From Deltaproteobacteria bacterium (GTDB lineage: Bacteria; Desulfobacterota; Desulfuromonadia; Desulfuromonadales; BM103): a DNA stretch of 64,000 nt. A program made the position numbers and the translations under genes. Positions 10,648-18,547 of this stretch are shown in pieces. The stretch spans positions 62,001 through 126,000 of the forward strand of contig VAUL01000002.1 in the NCBI GenBank assembly GCA_005774545.1, read 5' to 3'. How positions within the stretch are numbered: position 1 is the first letter of the stretch; each line of letters opens with the position of its first letter. Under the pieces are notes generated by a model. It did no database searches, was not told the origin of the DNA, and saw only the letters and a program-made list of their open reading frames with translations.

Positions 10648-12035
10648 GCGGTTCTGCCCGGGCCGGCGGGAAGCCGGCAAAAACCTCTGTTCTCGTGGTC
10701 GACGACGATGCCTCCCTGCGCCGGGTCACCGAATACCACCTCGAGCAGGCCGGCTACCGGGTTCTGACCGCCGCCGACGGGCTGGAAGGGGTGAAGGTGT
10801 TTCGCGAGGAGCGCCCGGCGCTGGTGATCACCGATCTGCAGATGCCCGGGCTCTCCGGGCTCGGCGTGCTCGACCAGGTGAAAGCCCTGGCGCCGGAGAC
10901 GCTGGTCATTGTGATCACCGCCTTCGGGACTATCGAGCAGGCGGTTGATGCCATGAAGAAGGGCGCCCACGATTTTCTGACCAAGCCGGTCAGCCGCGAT
11001 GCGCTGCTGATGGTGGTCGACAAGGCGTGCAGGCTGCTCGGTCTGCAGGAGGAAAACCGCCGGTTGCGTGAGCAACTGGCGGACCGCGTCGAGTTCAGCC
11101 ACCTGGTCGGCAACTCCGATGCCATGCGCCAGGTGCTGGAGATCGTGCGCCGGGCGGCGCCAAGCGACGCGACCGTACTGCTGACCGGCGAGAGCGGCAC
11201 CGGCAAGGAACTGGTCGCCCGGGCGATCCACCAGGCCAGCGAGCGCAGCAGCGGGCCGTTCGTGGCGGTCAACTGTGCGGCGATCCCGGCCGACTTGCTC
11301 GAGAGCGAGCTGTTCGGGCATGTCCGCGGGGCTTTTACCGGAGCGGTGAGCGACCGCGCCGGCAAGTTCGAACGGGCCACCGGGGGTACGCTGTTCCTCG
11401 ACGAAATCGGTGAGCTTCCCGCCGCCCTCCAGCCCAAGCTGTTGCGTGCATTGCAGGAGCACGAAATCGAACCGGTGGGAGGGCTGGCGAAGCGGATCGA
11501 CGTGCGCGTGGTCGCGGCGACCAACCGTGACATCGAGTCGGCAATGAGTACCGGAGCCTTTCGCGAGGACCTCTATTACCGGCTGGCGGTGATCACCGTC
11601 GAACTGCCGCCGCTGCGTTCCCGGCCCGACGACATCCCCTTGCTCGTCCGGCATTTCCTCGCCAAGCATGCCGCGGCGGAGTTGCAGGTCAGCGCCGCAG
11701 CCATGGCGCTGCTGGGCCGCTATGCCTGGCCCGGCAATGTGCGCGAGCTTGAAAATGCCATCCAGCGGATGGTGGTCCTGCGGCGCGGCGACCGGCTGGA
11801 CGTTGACGACCTGCCGGCCAAGATTCGCGATGAGGCGCCGGGCGCCCGGGGGGCGACGGACAGTGTCCTGCAACTCCCCGAAGCCGGTTATTCTCTCGAG
11901 GCGCTGGAGCGCGAAGCGGTCCTGCAGGCGTTGCAGCGCAGCCGGTGGAACCAGAGCCGGGCCGCCGCCTTTCTGCGCATCCCGCGGCATGTTCTGCTCT
12001 ACCGCATGGAAAAGTACGGGATCCAAAAACCTTGA
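10644..12035 (+). CDS. Sigma-54-dependent response regulator (NtrC family)
   Basis: 463 residues in three domains: receiver with Asp64 ([10 protein letters not shown]); AAA+ domain with Walker A GESGTGKE and the sigma-54 contact loop GAFTGA at about residue 229; and a C-terminal Fis-type helix-turn-helix ([21 protein letters not shown]). It is the cognate partner of the kinase just upstream. No sigma-54 promoter was found close by, so the target genes are probably elsewhere. A tandem 14-bp repeat follows the stop. Confidence 0.93.
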   Translation: MSGSARAGGKPAKTSVLVVDDDASLRRVTEYHLEQAGYRVLTAADGLEGVKVFREERPALVITDLQMPGLSGLGVLDQVKALAPETLVIVITAFGTIEQAVDAMKKGAHDFLTKPVSRDALLMVVDKACRLLGLQEENRRLREQLADRVEFSHLVGNSDAMRQVLEIVRRAAPSDATVLLTGESGTGKELVARAIHQASERSSGPFVAVNCAAIPADLLESELFGHVRGAFTGAVSDRAGKFERATGGTLFLDEIGELPAALQPKLLRALQEHEIEPVGGLAKRIDVRVVAATNRDIESAMSTGAFREDLYYRLAVITVELPPLRSRPDDIPLLVRHFLAKHAAAELQVSAAAMALLGRYAWPGNVRELENAIQRMVVLRRGDRLDVDDLPAKIRDEAPGARGATDSVLQLPEAGYSLEALEREAVLQALQRSRWNQSRAAAFLRIPRHVLLYRMEKYGIQKP

Positions 12036-12040
12036 AATCA

Positions 12041-12070
12041 GTGCTGAGCGATGAGTGCTGAGCGATGAGT
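12041..12070 (+). repeat. Two perfect tandem copies of GCTGAGCGATGAGT
   Basis: Exact duplication of a 14-bp unit (12043-12056 and 12057-12070), itself made of two related heptads, GCTGAGC and GATGAGT. This is the cleanest copy of the dispersed intergenic repeat and ends 4 bp before the Shine-Dalgarno sequence of the thioesterase gene. Confidence 0.85.
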
Positions 12071-12088
12071 CGGTAAAGGAGTTGCTGC

Positions 12089-12562
12089 ATGGCCATTATG
12101 CTGGCTGACGGCGAGGACCCCCGCCGTCCGGACGATTTGCAGTTTCGGCTCGAAGGGTGGATCGCCACGGCGCCGTTCGAGGATCATGTCGGCCTGACCA
12201 TCGAGTCGGCGGCGGCCGGCGAGGCGCGCCTGTCGATGCCCTTCCGCGTCTGCCTGGCCAACGGCGGCGGGGTCATGCACGGCGGCGCCCTGGTGACCCT
12301 GGCCGATACCGCGGTGGCGATGGCGATCAAGAGCCTCCTGCCAGTCGGAACCACCTTCGCCACCACCGAATTGACAACCCGGTTTCTCGCCCCGGTGCAG
12401 GCGGGGAGGGTGGTGGCCCTGGCCCGGGTCCATGGCCCCGAAGGCCGCACCTTCCGCGGCGAGGCCGAACTGCATGACGAACGCGGGATCGTGGTCGCGC
12501 GTTTCCAGTCGGTCTTCCGCGTGGCACGGGGGCAGGGCTTCGACGACCCTGCCGGCAGTTGA
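12089..12562 (+). CDS. PaaI-type hotdog thioesterase
   Basis: 157-residue acyl-CoA thioesterase-like protein. The family signature is NGGGVMHGGALVTLADTA, where the HGG turn and following acidic residue belong to the active-site region. TELTTRFLAPVQAG marks the second hotdog strand pair. AAAGGAG sits 8 nt before the ATG. Members hydrolyse aromatic or short acyl-CoA esters as detoxifying enzymes; the substrate cannot be deduced. It precedes a TlpA/CcdA redox pair with no obvious functional tie. Confidence 0.85.
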   Translation: MAIMLADGEDPRRPDDLQFRLEGWIATAPFEDHVGLTIESAAAGEARLSMPFRVCLANGGGVMHGGALVTLADTAVAMAIKSLLPVGTTFATTELTTRFLAPVQAGRVVALARVHGPEGRTFRGEAELHDERGIVVARFQSVFRVARGQGFDDPAGS

Positions 12563-12620
12563 CTCGCGCCGCTTGCCGGCGTTACAACGAAACGAACAAC
12601 TAATCTCCCGCGGAGTATCC

Positions 12621-13148
12621 ATGCGCCATACGATCGCCTTTGCTTTGCTGCTTCTGCTCTGCGTCGGAATGTCCGGCTGTTCCGACAGCGCCCGCCAACC
12701 CGCCGTTTCCGGACCGCCGGCAGTCGGTCAGGCCGCTCCCGACTTCACCCTGAGCGATCTGCAGGGGAACACCCATACCCTGGCCGCCCTGCGCGGCAAG
12801 GTGGTGATCGTCAACTTCTGGGCGACCTGGTGCCCTCCCTGCCGTGCCGAGATGCCGTCGATGGAGCAGTTGCACCGGGAGCTTGGCGACGAGGGGCTGG
12901 TCATGCTGGCGATCAACATCGAGAAGGACGGCCGGCAGACGGTCCCGAAGTTCCTCGCGTCCAGTCCGCACAGCTTTCCGATCCTGATCGATGACCGGGA
13001 GGAGGTCCAGAAGCGCTACGGGGTGAGCAAGTTCCCGGAGTCGTTCGTGGTCCGCAAGGATGGCGTGATCGACGACAAGGTCATCGGCGCGATCGACTGG
13101 GCCCATCCCCAGACCGTGGAATATTTCCGCAAGCTGCTGAAAGAGTAG
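12621..13148 (+). CDS. TlpA/ResA-like thioredoxin lipoprotein
   Basis: 175-residue periplasm-facing thiol-disulfide oxidoreductase. The signal peptide ends in a lipobox (VGMSGC), so it is lipid-anchored. The thioredoxin fold carries the redox motif WCPPC (in FWATWCPPCRAEMP), preceded by APDFTLSDLQGN as in TlpA/ResA. A cis-Pro lies in KFPESFVV. The start at ATG 12621 gives a correct signal peptide; the longer frame upstream overlaps the thioesterase. Immediately followed by ccdA, which would supply its reducing electrons; in this lineage such pairs serve cytochrome c maturation. Confidence 0.92.
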   Translation: MRHTIAFALLLLLCVGMSGCSDSARQPAVSGPPAVGQAAPDFTLSDLQGNTHTLAALRGKVVIVNFWATWCPPCRAEMPSMEQLHRELGDEGLVMLAINIEKDGRQTVPKFLASSPHSFPILIDDREEVQKRYGVSKFPESFVVRKDGVIDDKVIGAIDWAHPQTVEYFRKLLKE

Positions 13149-13151
13149 CCG

Positions 13152-13901
13152 ATGCCCTCGATCGGAACCGATGTCAGCGTCTGGATCGCTTTGACCGCGG
13201 GGATTCTCTCGTTCTTCTCCCCGTGCGTGCTGCCGCTGATCCCCTCCTACCTGACCTACATTACCGGACTCTCCTTCGGCCAGTTGCAGGAGGCGCACCC
13301 CGGCGCCCGTGTTCGCCTGATCGTCGTGGCGCACTCCCTGACGTTCATCCTCGGTTTTTCCGTGGTGTTCATCACCCTCGGCGGCATCGTCGGCCTGGCG
13401 TCGGCCAACTTCCAGGAGCACCTGCGCTCCGGACTGGTCTGGGTCGAGCGCCTCGGCGGGCTGCTGATCATCCTCTTCGGCATCCATCTGACCGGTCTGT
13501 TCCACTTCGGGGTCCTGCTCGGTGAAAAACGCGTCCATCTGCACGACAAACCGGCCGGTTTCTTCGGCACCTTCATCGTCGGCCTGGCCTTTGCCGCCGG
13601 CTGGACGCCGTGCATCGGGCCGATCCTGGCCTCGATCCTGATGATCGCGGCAACTTCCGGACAGGCTGGACGCGGCCTGTGGCTGCTCACCGTCTACTCG
13701 GTCGGTCTCGGCATCCCGTTCCTGATCGCCGGCCTCCTGTTTCACCAGTTCCTCGGCTTCTTCCAGAATTTCCGCCGGCATATCCGCCTGACCGAAATTT
13801 TCACCGGGGCCCTGCTGGTGGCCGTCGGCCTGCTGCTGCTCTTCGGCAAGCTCGGCTGGCTGACCACGCAGCTGTACCAGTGGCTGCCCATGCAGGGGTA
13901 G
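13152..13901 (+). CDS. ccdA: CcdA-type membrane thiol reductase
   Basis: 249-residue inner-membrane protein with six predicted helices. It carries the two conserved redox Cys, in FFSPCVLPLIPSYL and GWTPCIGPILASIL, that move reducing equivalents from cytoplasmic thioredoxin across the membrane. It starts 3 bp after the TlpA-like gene and is the expected partner of that lipoprotein, probably keeping heme-binding Cys of c-type cytochromes reduced. No thioredoxin domain is fused, unlike DsbD. Confidence 0.92.
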   Translation: MPSIGTDVSVWIALTAGILSFFSPCVLPLIPSYLTYITGLSFGQLQEAHPGARVRLIVVAHSLTFILGFSVVFITLGGIVGLASANFQEHLRSGLVWVERLGGLLIILFGIHLTGLFHFGVLLGEKRVHLHDKPAGFFGTFIVGLAFAAGWTPCIGPILASILMIAATSGQAGRGLWLLTVYSVGLGIPFLIAGLLFHQFLGFFQNFRRHIRLTEIFTGALLVAVGLLLLFGKLGWLTTQLYQWLPMQG

Positions 13902-13926
13902 CCACCGCTCTCCGGGGCTGACGGCC

Positions 13927-13971
13927 TTGACAGCGGCGGCGCTTTTCCGGTAATTTGAAAATCGATTTCAA
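13927..13971 (+). promoter_or_regulatory. fur promoter with Fur-box-like palindrome
   Basis: TTGACA (13927-13932), an 18-bp spacer and TAATTT (13951-13956), directly followed by the inverted repeat TTGAAAATCGATTTCAA (13955-13971). The repeat overlaps the -10 box and expected start site, the right place for autorepression, and resembles the Fur box upstream of feoB. Confidence 0.6.
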
Positions 13972-13981
13972 CGGAGCGGCC

Positions 13982-14416
13982 ATGACACAGCACAGCCCCA
14001 AGGAGCATTTCCGCTCCTACCTGGTCACGCAAGGGTTGAAGTCGACCCGCCAGCGTGACCTGATACTTGACGAGTTTCTGCGTGCCGGCGCGCACCTGTC
14101 GACCGAGGAGCTCTACCTGCGCCTGCGCGAGCAGCATCCGCACATCGGCTACGCCACGGTTCATCGCACCCTTAAGCTCTTCGCCGACTGCGGCATCGCC
14201 GAACCGCGCCATTTCGGCGACGGCCAGACGCGCTATGAATCGTGTGGCGCGGAAGGACACCACGATCACCTGATCTGTACCGATTGCGGGGCCATCGTCG
14301 AGTTCGAAAACCCCCAGATCGAGGCCTTGCAGGAGTCGGTCGCCCGCCAGCACGGTTTCCGCATCGAGCGCCACCGCCTGGAATTGTACGGACGCTGCCG
14401 GGAGTGTCAGCGGTAG
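13982..14416 (+). CDS. fur: Fur-family metalloregulator
   Basis: 144-residue ferric-uptake-type repressor. Winged helix at residues about 10-85 (STRQRDLILDEFL, TEELYLRLRE, GYATVHRTLKLFADCGIA). The metal-binding region is HHDHLICTDCG, with a C-terminal CRECQR Cys pair for structural zinc. The ATG 13982 was chosen because an upstream TTG lies inside the operator and GGAG precedes this ATG. It stands directly ahead of feoB, whose leader carries a Fur box, so iron control of this island is the likely role; a PerR- or Zur-like specificity cannot be fully excluded. Confidence 0.88.
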   Translation: MTQHSPKEHFRSYLVTQGLKSTRQRDLILDEFLRAGAHLSTEELYLRLREQHPHIGYATVHRTLKLFADCGIAEPRHFGDGQTRYESCGAEGHHDHLICTDCGAIVEFENPQIEALQESVARQHGFRIERHRLELYGRCRECQR

Positions 14417-14458
14417 AGCGGCATCCCGTTGCCCGGGCCGGATTCTTCCCCCTAATCG

Positions 14459-14473
14459 TGAAAATGATTGTCA
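14459..14473. promoter_or_regulatory. Fur box upstream of feoB
   Basis: TGAAAATGATTGTCA fits the 7-1-7 Fur consensus with one mismatched pair between the arms. It overlaps an unlikely TTG start (14468) and lies 22 bp before the GTG chosen for feoB, so it would cover the promoter or start region and repress the operon when iron is plentiful. Confidence 0.7.
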
Positions 14474-14494
14474 ATAACAGCGAAAGTCATCAAC

Positions 14495-16456
14495 GTGAGT
14501 GTTCTGCATAAGGAAGACGGCAGCGACCGGAAGATCGTACTGGTCGGCTGTCCCAACGTCGGCAAAAGCGTCGTCTTCAATAGCCTGACCGGGGCCTACA
14601 CGACGGTTTCCAACTATCCCGGGACTTCGGTCGAGGTCTCCCGCGGACATTGCCAGATCGCCGGCGAGCGCTACCAGGTCCTCGATACGCCGGGGATGTA
14701 CTCCCTGCTGCCGATCACCGAAGAAGAACGCGTCGGCCGGCGCATCCTCTTCGAGGAAGACCCCTTCGTCGTGCTGCACGTGGTTGACGCCCGCAACCTC
14801 GAGCGGATGCTGCCGATGACCATCCAGCTCATCGAGGCCGGGTTGCCGGTGATGCTGTTGATCAACATCATCGACGAAGCCGAGCGGATCGGCATGCACA
14901 TCGACATCGCGCTGCTCGACGAGAAACTCGGCATCCCGGTGGTTGGCGCGGCCATCGGGCGCAAACGCGGCCTGGGGGAGTTGCGCCAGGCGATCGCCAG
15001 CTATCAGCCGCGGCCGGCGACCTTCGCCTATGCCGCCGACCTGGAAAAGGATATCCAGCGCATCGCCGGGCTGATGCGCGGCCGGTATCGTCTGGCGGCG
15101 CGCAGTCTTGCCCTGCTGCTGATGCAGCGCGACGAAGAGCTGCAGGAGCTGATGCGCGCCGGCGAAGGGGAAAATGCCGCTGCCGTCGCCGAGACGGTCA
15201 ATGCCGTGGTTTTCGAGCGCCGTGTCGATCTGCACCTGCGCATCAGCCTGGAACGCAAACGCATCTGCAAGGGGCTGCTGGCCGGCGTGATCTCGCAGCG
15301 GGCCGGCGGCGGGCCGGCCTTTGCCGAACGGCTGTCGGCCCTGACGATGAACCCGTGGACCGGCATCCCGCTGCTGCTGGCGGTCCTCTACTTCGGTTTG
15401 TACAAGTTCGTTGGCGGGTTCGGGGCGGGGACCGTCGTCGATCTGCTCGAAGGCGCGATCTTCGAGGAAAATCTCAACCCCTGGGCCATCGCCTGGTTCG
15501 AGCGGCATGTTCCCTGGTACTGGCTGCGCGAACTGGTGGTCGGCGAGTACGGCCTGTTCACCCTTGGCGTACGCTATGCCGTGGCGATCGTGCTGCCGAT
15601 TGTCGGCACCTTCTTTATCGCCTTCGCCATGATCGAGGACAGCGGTTACTTCCCGCGCCTGGCCATGCTGGTGGACCGGGTTTTCAAGCGCCTTGGACTG
15701 AACGGTCGGGCGGTGATCCCGATGGTGCTCGGTTTCGGTTGCGACACCATGGCCACCGTGGTGACGAGAACCCTGGAGACGGTGCGCGAGCGTATCCTCG
15801 CCACCCTGCTGCTGGCCCTGGTCATCCCCTGCAGTGCCCAGATGGGGGTGATCCTCGCGCTCCTTTCGGGGGTGCCGGGGGCTCTCGCCGTGTGGGTCGT
15901 CACTCTGACCGGCATCTTCCTGCTGGTCGGCCTGCTGGCCGCCAGGATCGTGCCGGGGGAGCGGCCGATGTTTTACATGGAGATCCCGCCGATGCGCCTG
16001 CCGCAGCCGCGCAACGTGCTGGTCAAGACGCTGACCCGCATGCAGTGGTACTTCCTGGAGATCTTCCCGCTGTTCATGATTGCCTCCGTGCTGCTGTGGG
16101 CCGGCAAACTGAGCGGCGCGCTCGACTGGCTGGTGGGAGCCCTGCAGCCGGTCATGGGGCTGCTGGGCCTGCCGCACGAGACGGCGGCGGCCTTCATCTT
16201 CGGCTTTTTCCGCCGCGACTTCGGCGCCGCCGGGCTTTACGACCTGCAGACCAACGGCCTGCTCGACCCGGTGCAGCTGACCGTGGCGGCCGTGACCCTG
16301 ACGCTCTTCGTCCCCTGCGTGGCCCAGTTCCTGATCATGAAGAAGGAGCGCGGCTGGCGGGTGGCGCTGATCATCTTCGCGCTGGTCACCACTCTGGCTT
16401 TCGGCGCCGGCTGGGCACTCAACCGGTTGCTGCTGGTGACGGGGATGCCGGGATGA
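14495..16456 (+). CDS. feoB: Ferrous iron transporter FeoB
   Basis: 653-residue inner-membrane Fe(II) transporter. An N-terminal G domain has G1 GCPNVGKS, G2/G3 NYPGTSVEVS and DTPGMYSL, then a helical GDI-like spacer and two Gate-containing membrane regions, including VLGFGCDTMA, IPCSAQ and FGFFRRDFGAAG. The start was set at GTG 14495 because the earlier TTG lies in the Fur box; the exact start is uncertain. The GCPNVGKS P-loop replaces the commoner GNPNCGKT. It overlaps the next small gene by 4 bp. Confidence 0.93.
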   Translation: MSVLHKEDGSDRKIVLVGCPNVGKSVVFNSLTGAYTTVSNYPGTSVEVSRGHCQIAGERYQVLDTPGMYSLLPITEEERVGRRILFEEDPFVVLHVVDARNLERMLPMTIQLIEAGLPVMLLINIIDEAERIGMHIDIALLDEKLGIPVVGAAIGRKRGLGELRQAIASYQPRPATFAYAADLEKDIQRIAGLMRGRYRLAARSLALLLMQRDEELQELMRAGEGENAAAVAETVNAVVFERRVDLHLRISLERKRICKGLLAGVISQRAGGGPAFAERLSALTMNPWTGIPLLLAVLYFGLYKFVGGFGAGTVVDLLEGAIFEENLNPWAIAWFERHVPWYWLRELVVGEYGLFTLGVRYAVAIVLPIVGTFFIAFAMIEDSGYFPRLAMLVDRVFKRLGLNGRAVIPMVLGFGCDTMATVVTRTLETVRERILATLLLALVIPCSAQMGVILALLSGVPGALAVWVVTLTGIFLLVGLLAARIVPGERPMFYMEIPPMRLPQPRNVLVKTLTRMQWYFLEIFPLFMIASVLLWAGKLSGALDWLVGALQPVMGLLGLPHETAAAFIFGFFRRDFGAAGLYDLQTNGLLDPVQLTVAAVTLTLFVPCVAQFLIMKKERGWRVALIIFALVTTLAFGAGWALNRLLLVTGMPG

Positions 16457-16644
16457 AATGCAGCTTCTGCGAACATGAGCTGACTGCGGAGATGCTGCGC
16501 GACGAGGGCTGTGGTGCGTGCGCCGGCGGTTGCCGCAAGATCCACTGTCCGTATTGCGGCCAGGAAAATTCCGTCGTGCCCGGAATTTTCGATAGACTGT
16601 TCAAAAGTGACAGGCCCGACGAGGGGAAAGGAAGCAAATCATGA
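16453..16644 (+). CDS. Cys-rich mini-protein of the feo operon (63 aa)
   Basis: A small ORF joined to feoB by ATGA and to the next regulator by ATGA, so certainly part of the operon. Seven Cys (3, 6, 20, 23, 27, 32, 35) lie in CSFC, CGAC-AGGC and CPYC patterns, consistent with a zinc ribbon or an Fe-S site; the last 25 residues are polar and probably disordered. No membrane segment is seen. It is not a FeoA domain and does not match FeoC winged-helix proteins as I know them. Function unknown; position suggests a cytoplasmic accessory or iron-sensing factor for FeoB. Confidence 0.75.
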   Translation: MKCSFCEHELTAEMLRDEGCGACAGGCRKIHCPYCGQENSVVPGIFDRLFKSDRPDEGKGSKS

Positions 16645-17294
16645 GAGTGTCGGCCAAGGCAGAGGAGATCCTCGAAGCGCTGTGGATTGCGACCGAAGAG
16701 GAGGGGATGCCCGCCGCGGATCTCGCCGTGCTGGGCGTCGAGGCGGACGACCAGGGGCTGGTCGAGCTGCTCGGCCTTTCCTACGTGGATCTGGAGGGGG
16801 GGCTGGTCAGCCTGCGTCAGGAAGGGCGCGACGAGGCGCGCATGACCGTGCGCCGGCACCGCCTGGCCGAACGCCTGATGATGGACATCCTGGATATTCA
16901 GGGGGCCCCTGGCGACGACCGGGCGTGCGAATTCGAACACCTGCTCCACCATGGGGTCGATACCAAGATCTGCACCCTGCTCAATCATCCGACCACCTGC
17001 CCCCACGGCAAGCCGATCCCCCCCGGCGAGTGCTGCGATCGGGCGCGCCTCGACGGCAGGGTCGGCGTCGTCGCCCTGACCGAACTGAAGCCGGGCGACC
17101 CGGGCGAGATCGCCTATCTGGCGGCCGGCGATGTCCGCAAGATGCAGAAGCTCATGAGCATGGGGGTGCTCCCCGGGACCTCGGTGCTGCTGCTGCGGAC
17201 CTACCCGACCTACATCTTCAAGGTGGGGCAGTCCGAATTCGCTGTCGACGAGGAACTGGCCGGGGAGATTTTCGTTCGCAGGGGGCAGGAATAG
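16641..17294 (+). CDS. DtxR/IdeR-type iron-dependent regulator with C-terminal FeoA domain
   Basis: 217 residues. The N-terminal HTH is diverged (residues 1-62). The dimerisation domain keeps metal-ligand candidates His73, Glu77, Cys96, Glu99 and His100 (RRHRLAERL, ACEFEHLLH), followed by a Cys/His segment (Cys111, Cys120, Cys131, Cys132) also seen in DtxR relatives. Residues about 145-217 form an SH3-like FeoA domain (VVALTELKPGDPGEIAYL, KLMSMGVLPG). It could be both an iron-responsive repressor and the FeoA partner of FeoB, since no separate feoA is present. It overlaps the preceding gene by 4 bp. Confidence 0.85.
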   Translation: MRVSAKAEEILEALWIATEEEGMPAADLAVLGVEADDQGLVELLGLSYVDLEGGLVSLRQEGRDEARMTVRRHRLAERLMMDILDIQGAPGDDRACEFEHLLHHGVDTKICTLLNHPTTCPHGKPIPPGECCDRARLDGRVGVVALTELKPGDPGEIAYLAAGDVRKMQKLMSMGVLPGTSVLLLRTYPTYIFKVGQSEFAVDEELAGEIFVRRGQE

Positions 17295-17320
17295 CCCCGC
17301 GCCGACAGCGGCTTTCCTCC

Positions 17321-17349
17321 TTGCATCCGGCTATTCCTTTCCCTATAGT
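17321..17349 (+). promoter_or_regulatory. Promoter of the ParM-like gene
   Basis: TTGCAT (17321-17326), a 17-bp spacer and TATAGT (17344-17349), giving an untranslated leader of about 85 nt that is GC-rich and can fold. Confidence 0.6.
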
Positions 17350-17439
17350 GATAGGCATTTGCGGGCCGTCGCGGACGCGCTCGCTGCGTTGGCGGAGTCG
17401 CGGCGGCATGCCGCGGGAGCTTTCAAAGGGAGGTGTATC

Positions 17440-18498
17440 TTGGAGATTCTGGGGATCGATATCGGTTTCGGCTTTACCAAGGCGACCAATGGCAAACAGG
17501 AGCTGATCTTCAAGTCGGTGCTTGGCGAATCGACCGATATCCAGTTCCGCGAACAGATGCTCCCCGCCGGTGCGGCAGACGAGGATTACCTCCAGATCGA
17601 AATCGACGGCAAGTCGTATTTCGTCGGCGAACTGGCGGAACGCCAGAGCAACGTACGGTTTTTCACCCTCGACCAGGCCCAGTTCATCGGTCGTTTCGCC
17701 AAGGTTCTGGCACTGGCGGCCGCCGCCCGTCTGGTCAAGGGTTTCGTGCCGGTTAACCTGGTCACCGGCCTGCCGATCGGTGCCTATCAGAAGCACAAGG
17801 ACGAACTGGCCAAGCTGCTGCTCGGCGAACACCAGGTCGTGCTGGTCGACGCGGCGGGGAAACGCGAGGAGAAGTCGATCAGCATCAGCAAGGTGCGGGT
17901 CATCCCCCAGCCGTTCGGGTCCCTGTTCAACCACATGCTCAACGATCAGGGGGATCTGGCCGATAAACGTCTGGTCCGCGAAAAGATCGGCATCATCGAT
18001 GTCGGCTTCCGGACGGCGGACTACACCATTTCCGACAAGATGCGCTATTCGGAGCGCGGCAGCCGGACTACCGATTCCGGCATCGCCCGCGGCTTCAACG
18101 TCATCGCCACCAAGCTGCGCGAGAGCAGCGGCGTGAACGTCGAACTCTACCGTCTCTACGAAGCGATCGACCGCGGCAACATCAAGATCCGCGGCAAGGT
18201 CTACGACCTCAAGGGGATGACCGAACAGGTCTTCGGCCAGCTGGCGACTGCCGTGGCCAACGAGATCGACCGCCTCTGGGCCGACGACTGGGACATGGAT
18301 GCCATCATCATCACCGGCGGCGGCGGCGCGGTTCTCGCCCGTCACCTTCAGCCGCTGCTCAACGGCGAGGTGCTGTCGATCGATCCGAAGCTCGACATGC
18401 GTCTTTACAACGTGCAGGGCTATCGCAAGTTCGGGCAGCACATCTGGGGTCGGGGCGCGGTACCCGCTCCGGCTGCGCCAACCCCGGCGACGCCCTGA
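17440..18498 (+). CDS. ParM/StbA-like actin family protein
   Basis: 352-residue actin-fold ATPase resembling plasmid segregation filaments. Phosphate 1 motif IDIGFGFTKATNG at the N-terminus, phosphate 2 GIIDVGFRTADYT and adenosine motif ITGGGGAVLA near residue 290. The start is taken as TTG 17440, with AAAGGGAGG 7 nt upstream; the ATG at 17359 would add 27 residues unlike the family. Here it is a single chromosomal gene with its own promoter and terminator-like hairpin, and no ParR-like adaptor or obvious parC array nearby. A cytoskeletal or segregation role is inference. Confidence 0.82.
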   Translation: MEILGIDIGFGFTKATNGKQELIFKSVLGESTDIQFREQMLPAGAADEDYLQIEIDGKSYFVGELAERQSNVRFFTLDQAQFIGRFAKVLALAAAARLVKGFVPVNLVTGLPIGAYQKHKDELAKLLLGEHQVVLVDAAGKREEKSISISKVRVIPQPFGSLFNHMLNDQGDLADKRLVREKIGIIDVGFRTADYTISDKMRYSERGSRTTDSGIARGFNVIATKLRESSGVNVELYRLYEAIDRGNIKIRGKVYDLKGMTEQVFGQLATAVANEIDRLWADDWDMDAIIITGGGGAVLARHLQPLLNGEVLSIDPKLDMRLYNVQGYRKFGQHIWGRGAVPAPAAPTPATP

Positions 18499-18510
18499 TA
18501 CCATCTTCCC

Positions 18511-18535
18511 AGCGCCCCCGTGTTCCGGGGGCGCT
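18511..18535 (+). terminator. Hairpin between the ParM-like gene and rnr
   Basis: Perfect 10-bp GC stem AGCGCCCCCG / CGGGGGCGCT with a 5-nt loop, followed by a weak T-poor tail. Because it ends only 12 bp before the rnr start, it may also affect rnr translation. Confidence 0.55.
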
Positions 18536-18547
18536 GCCGGTTTCGGC

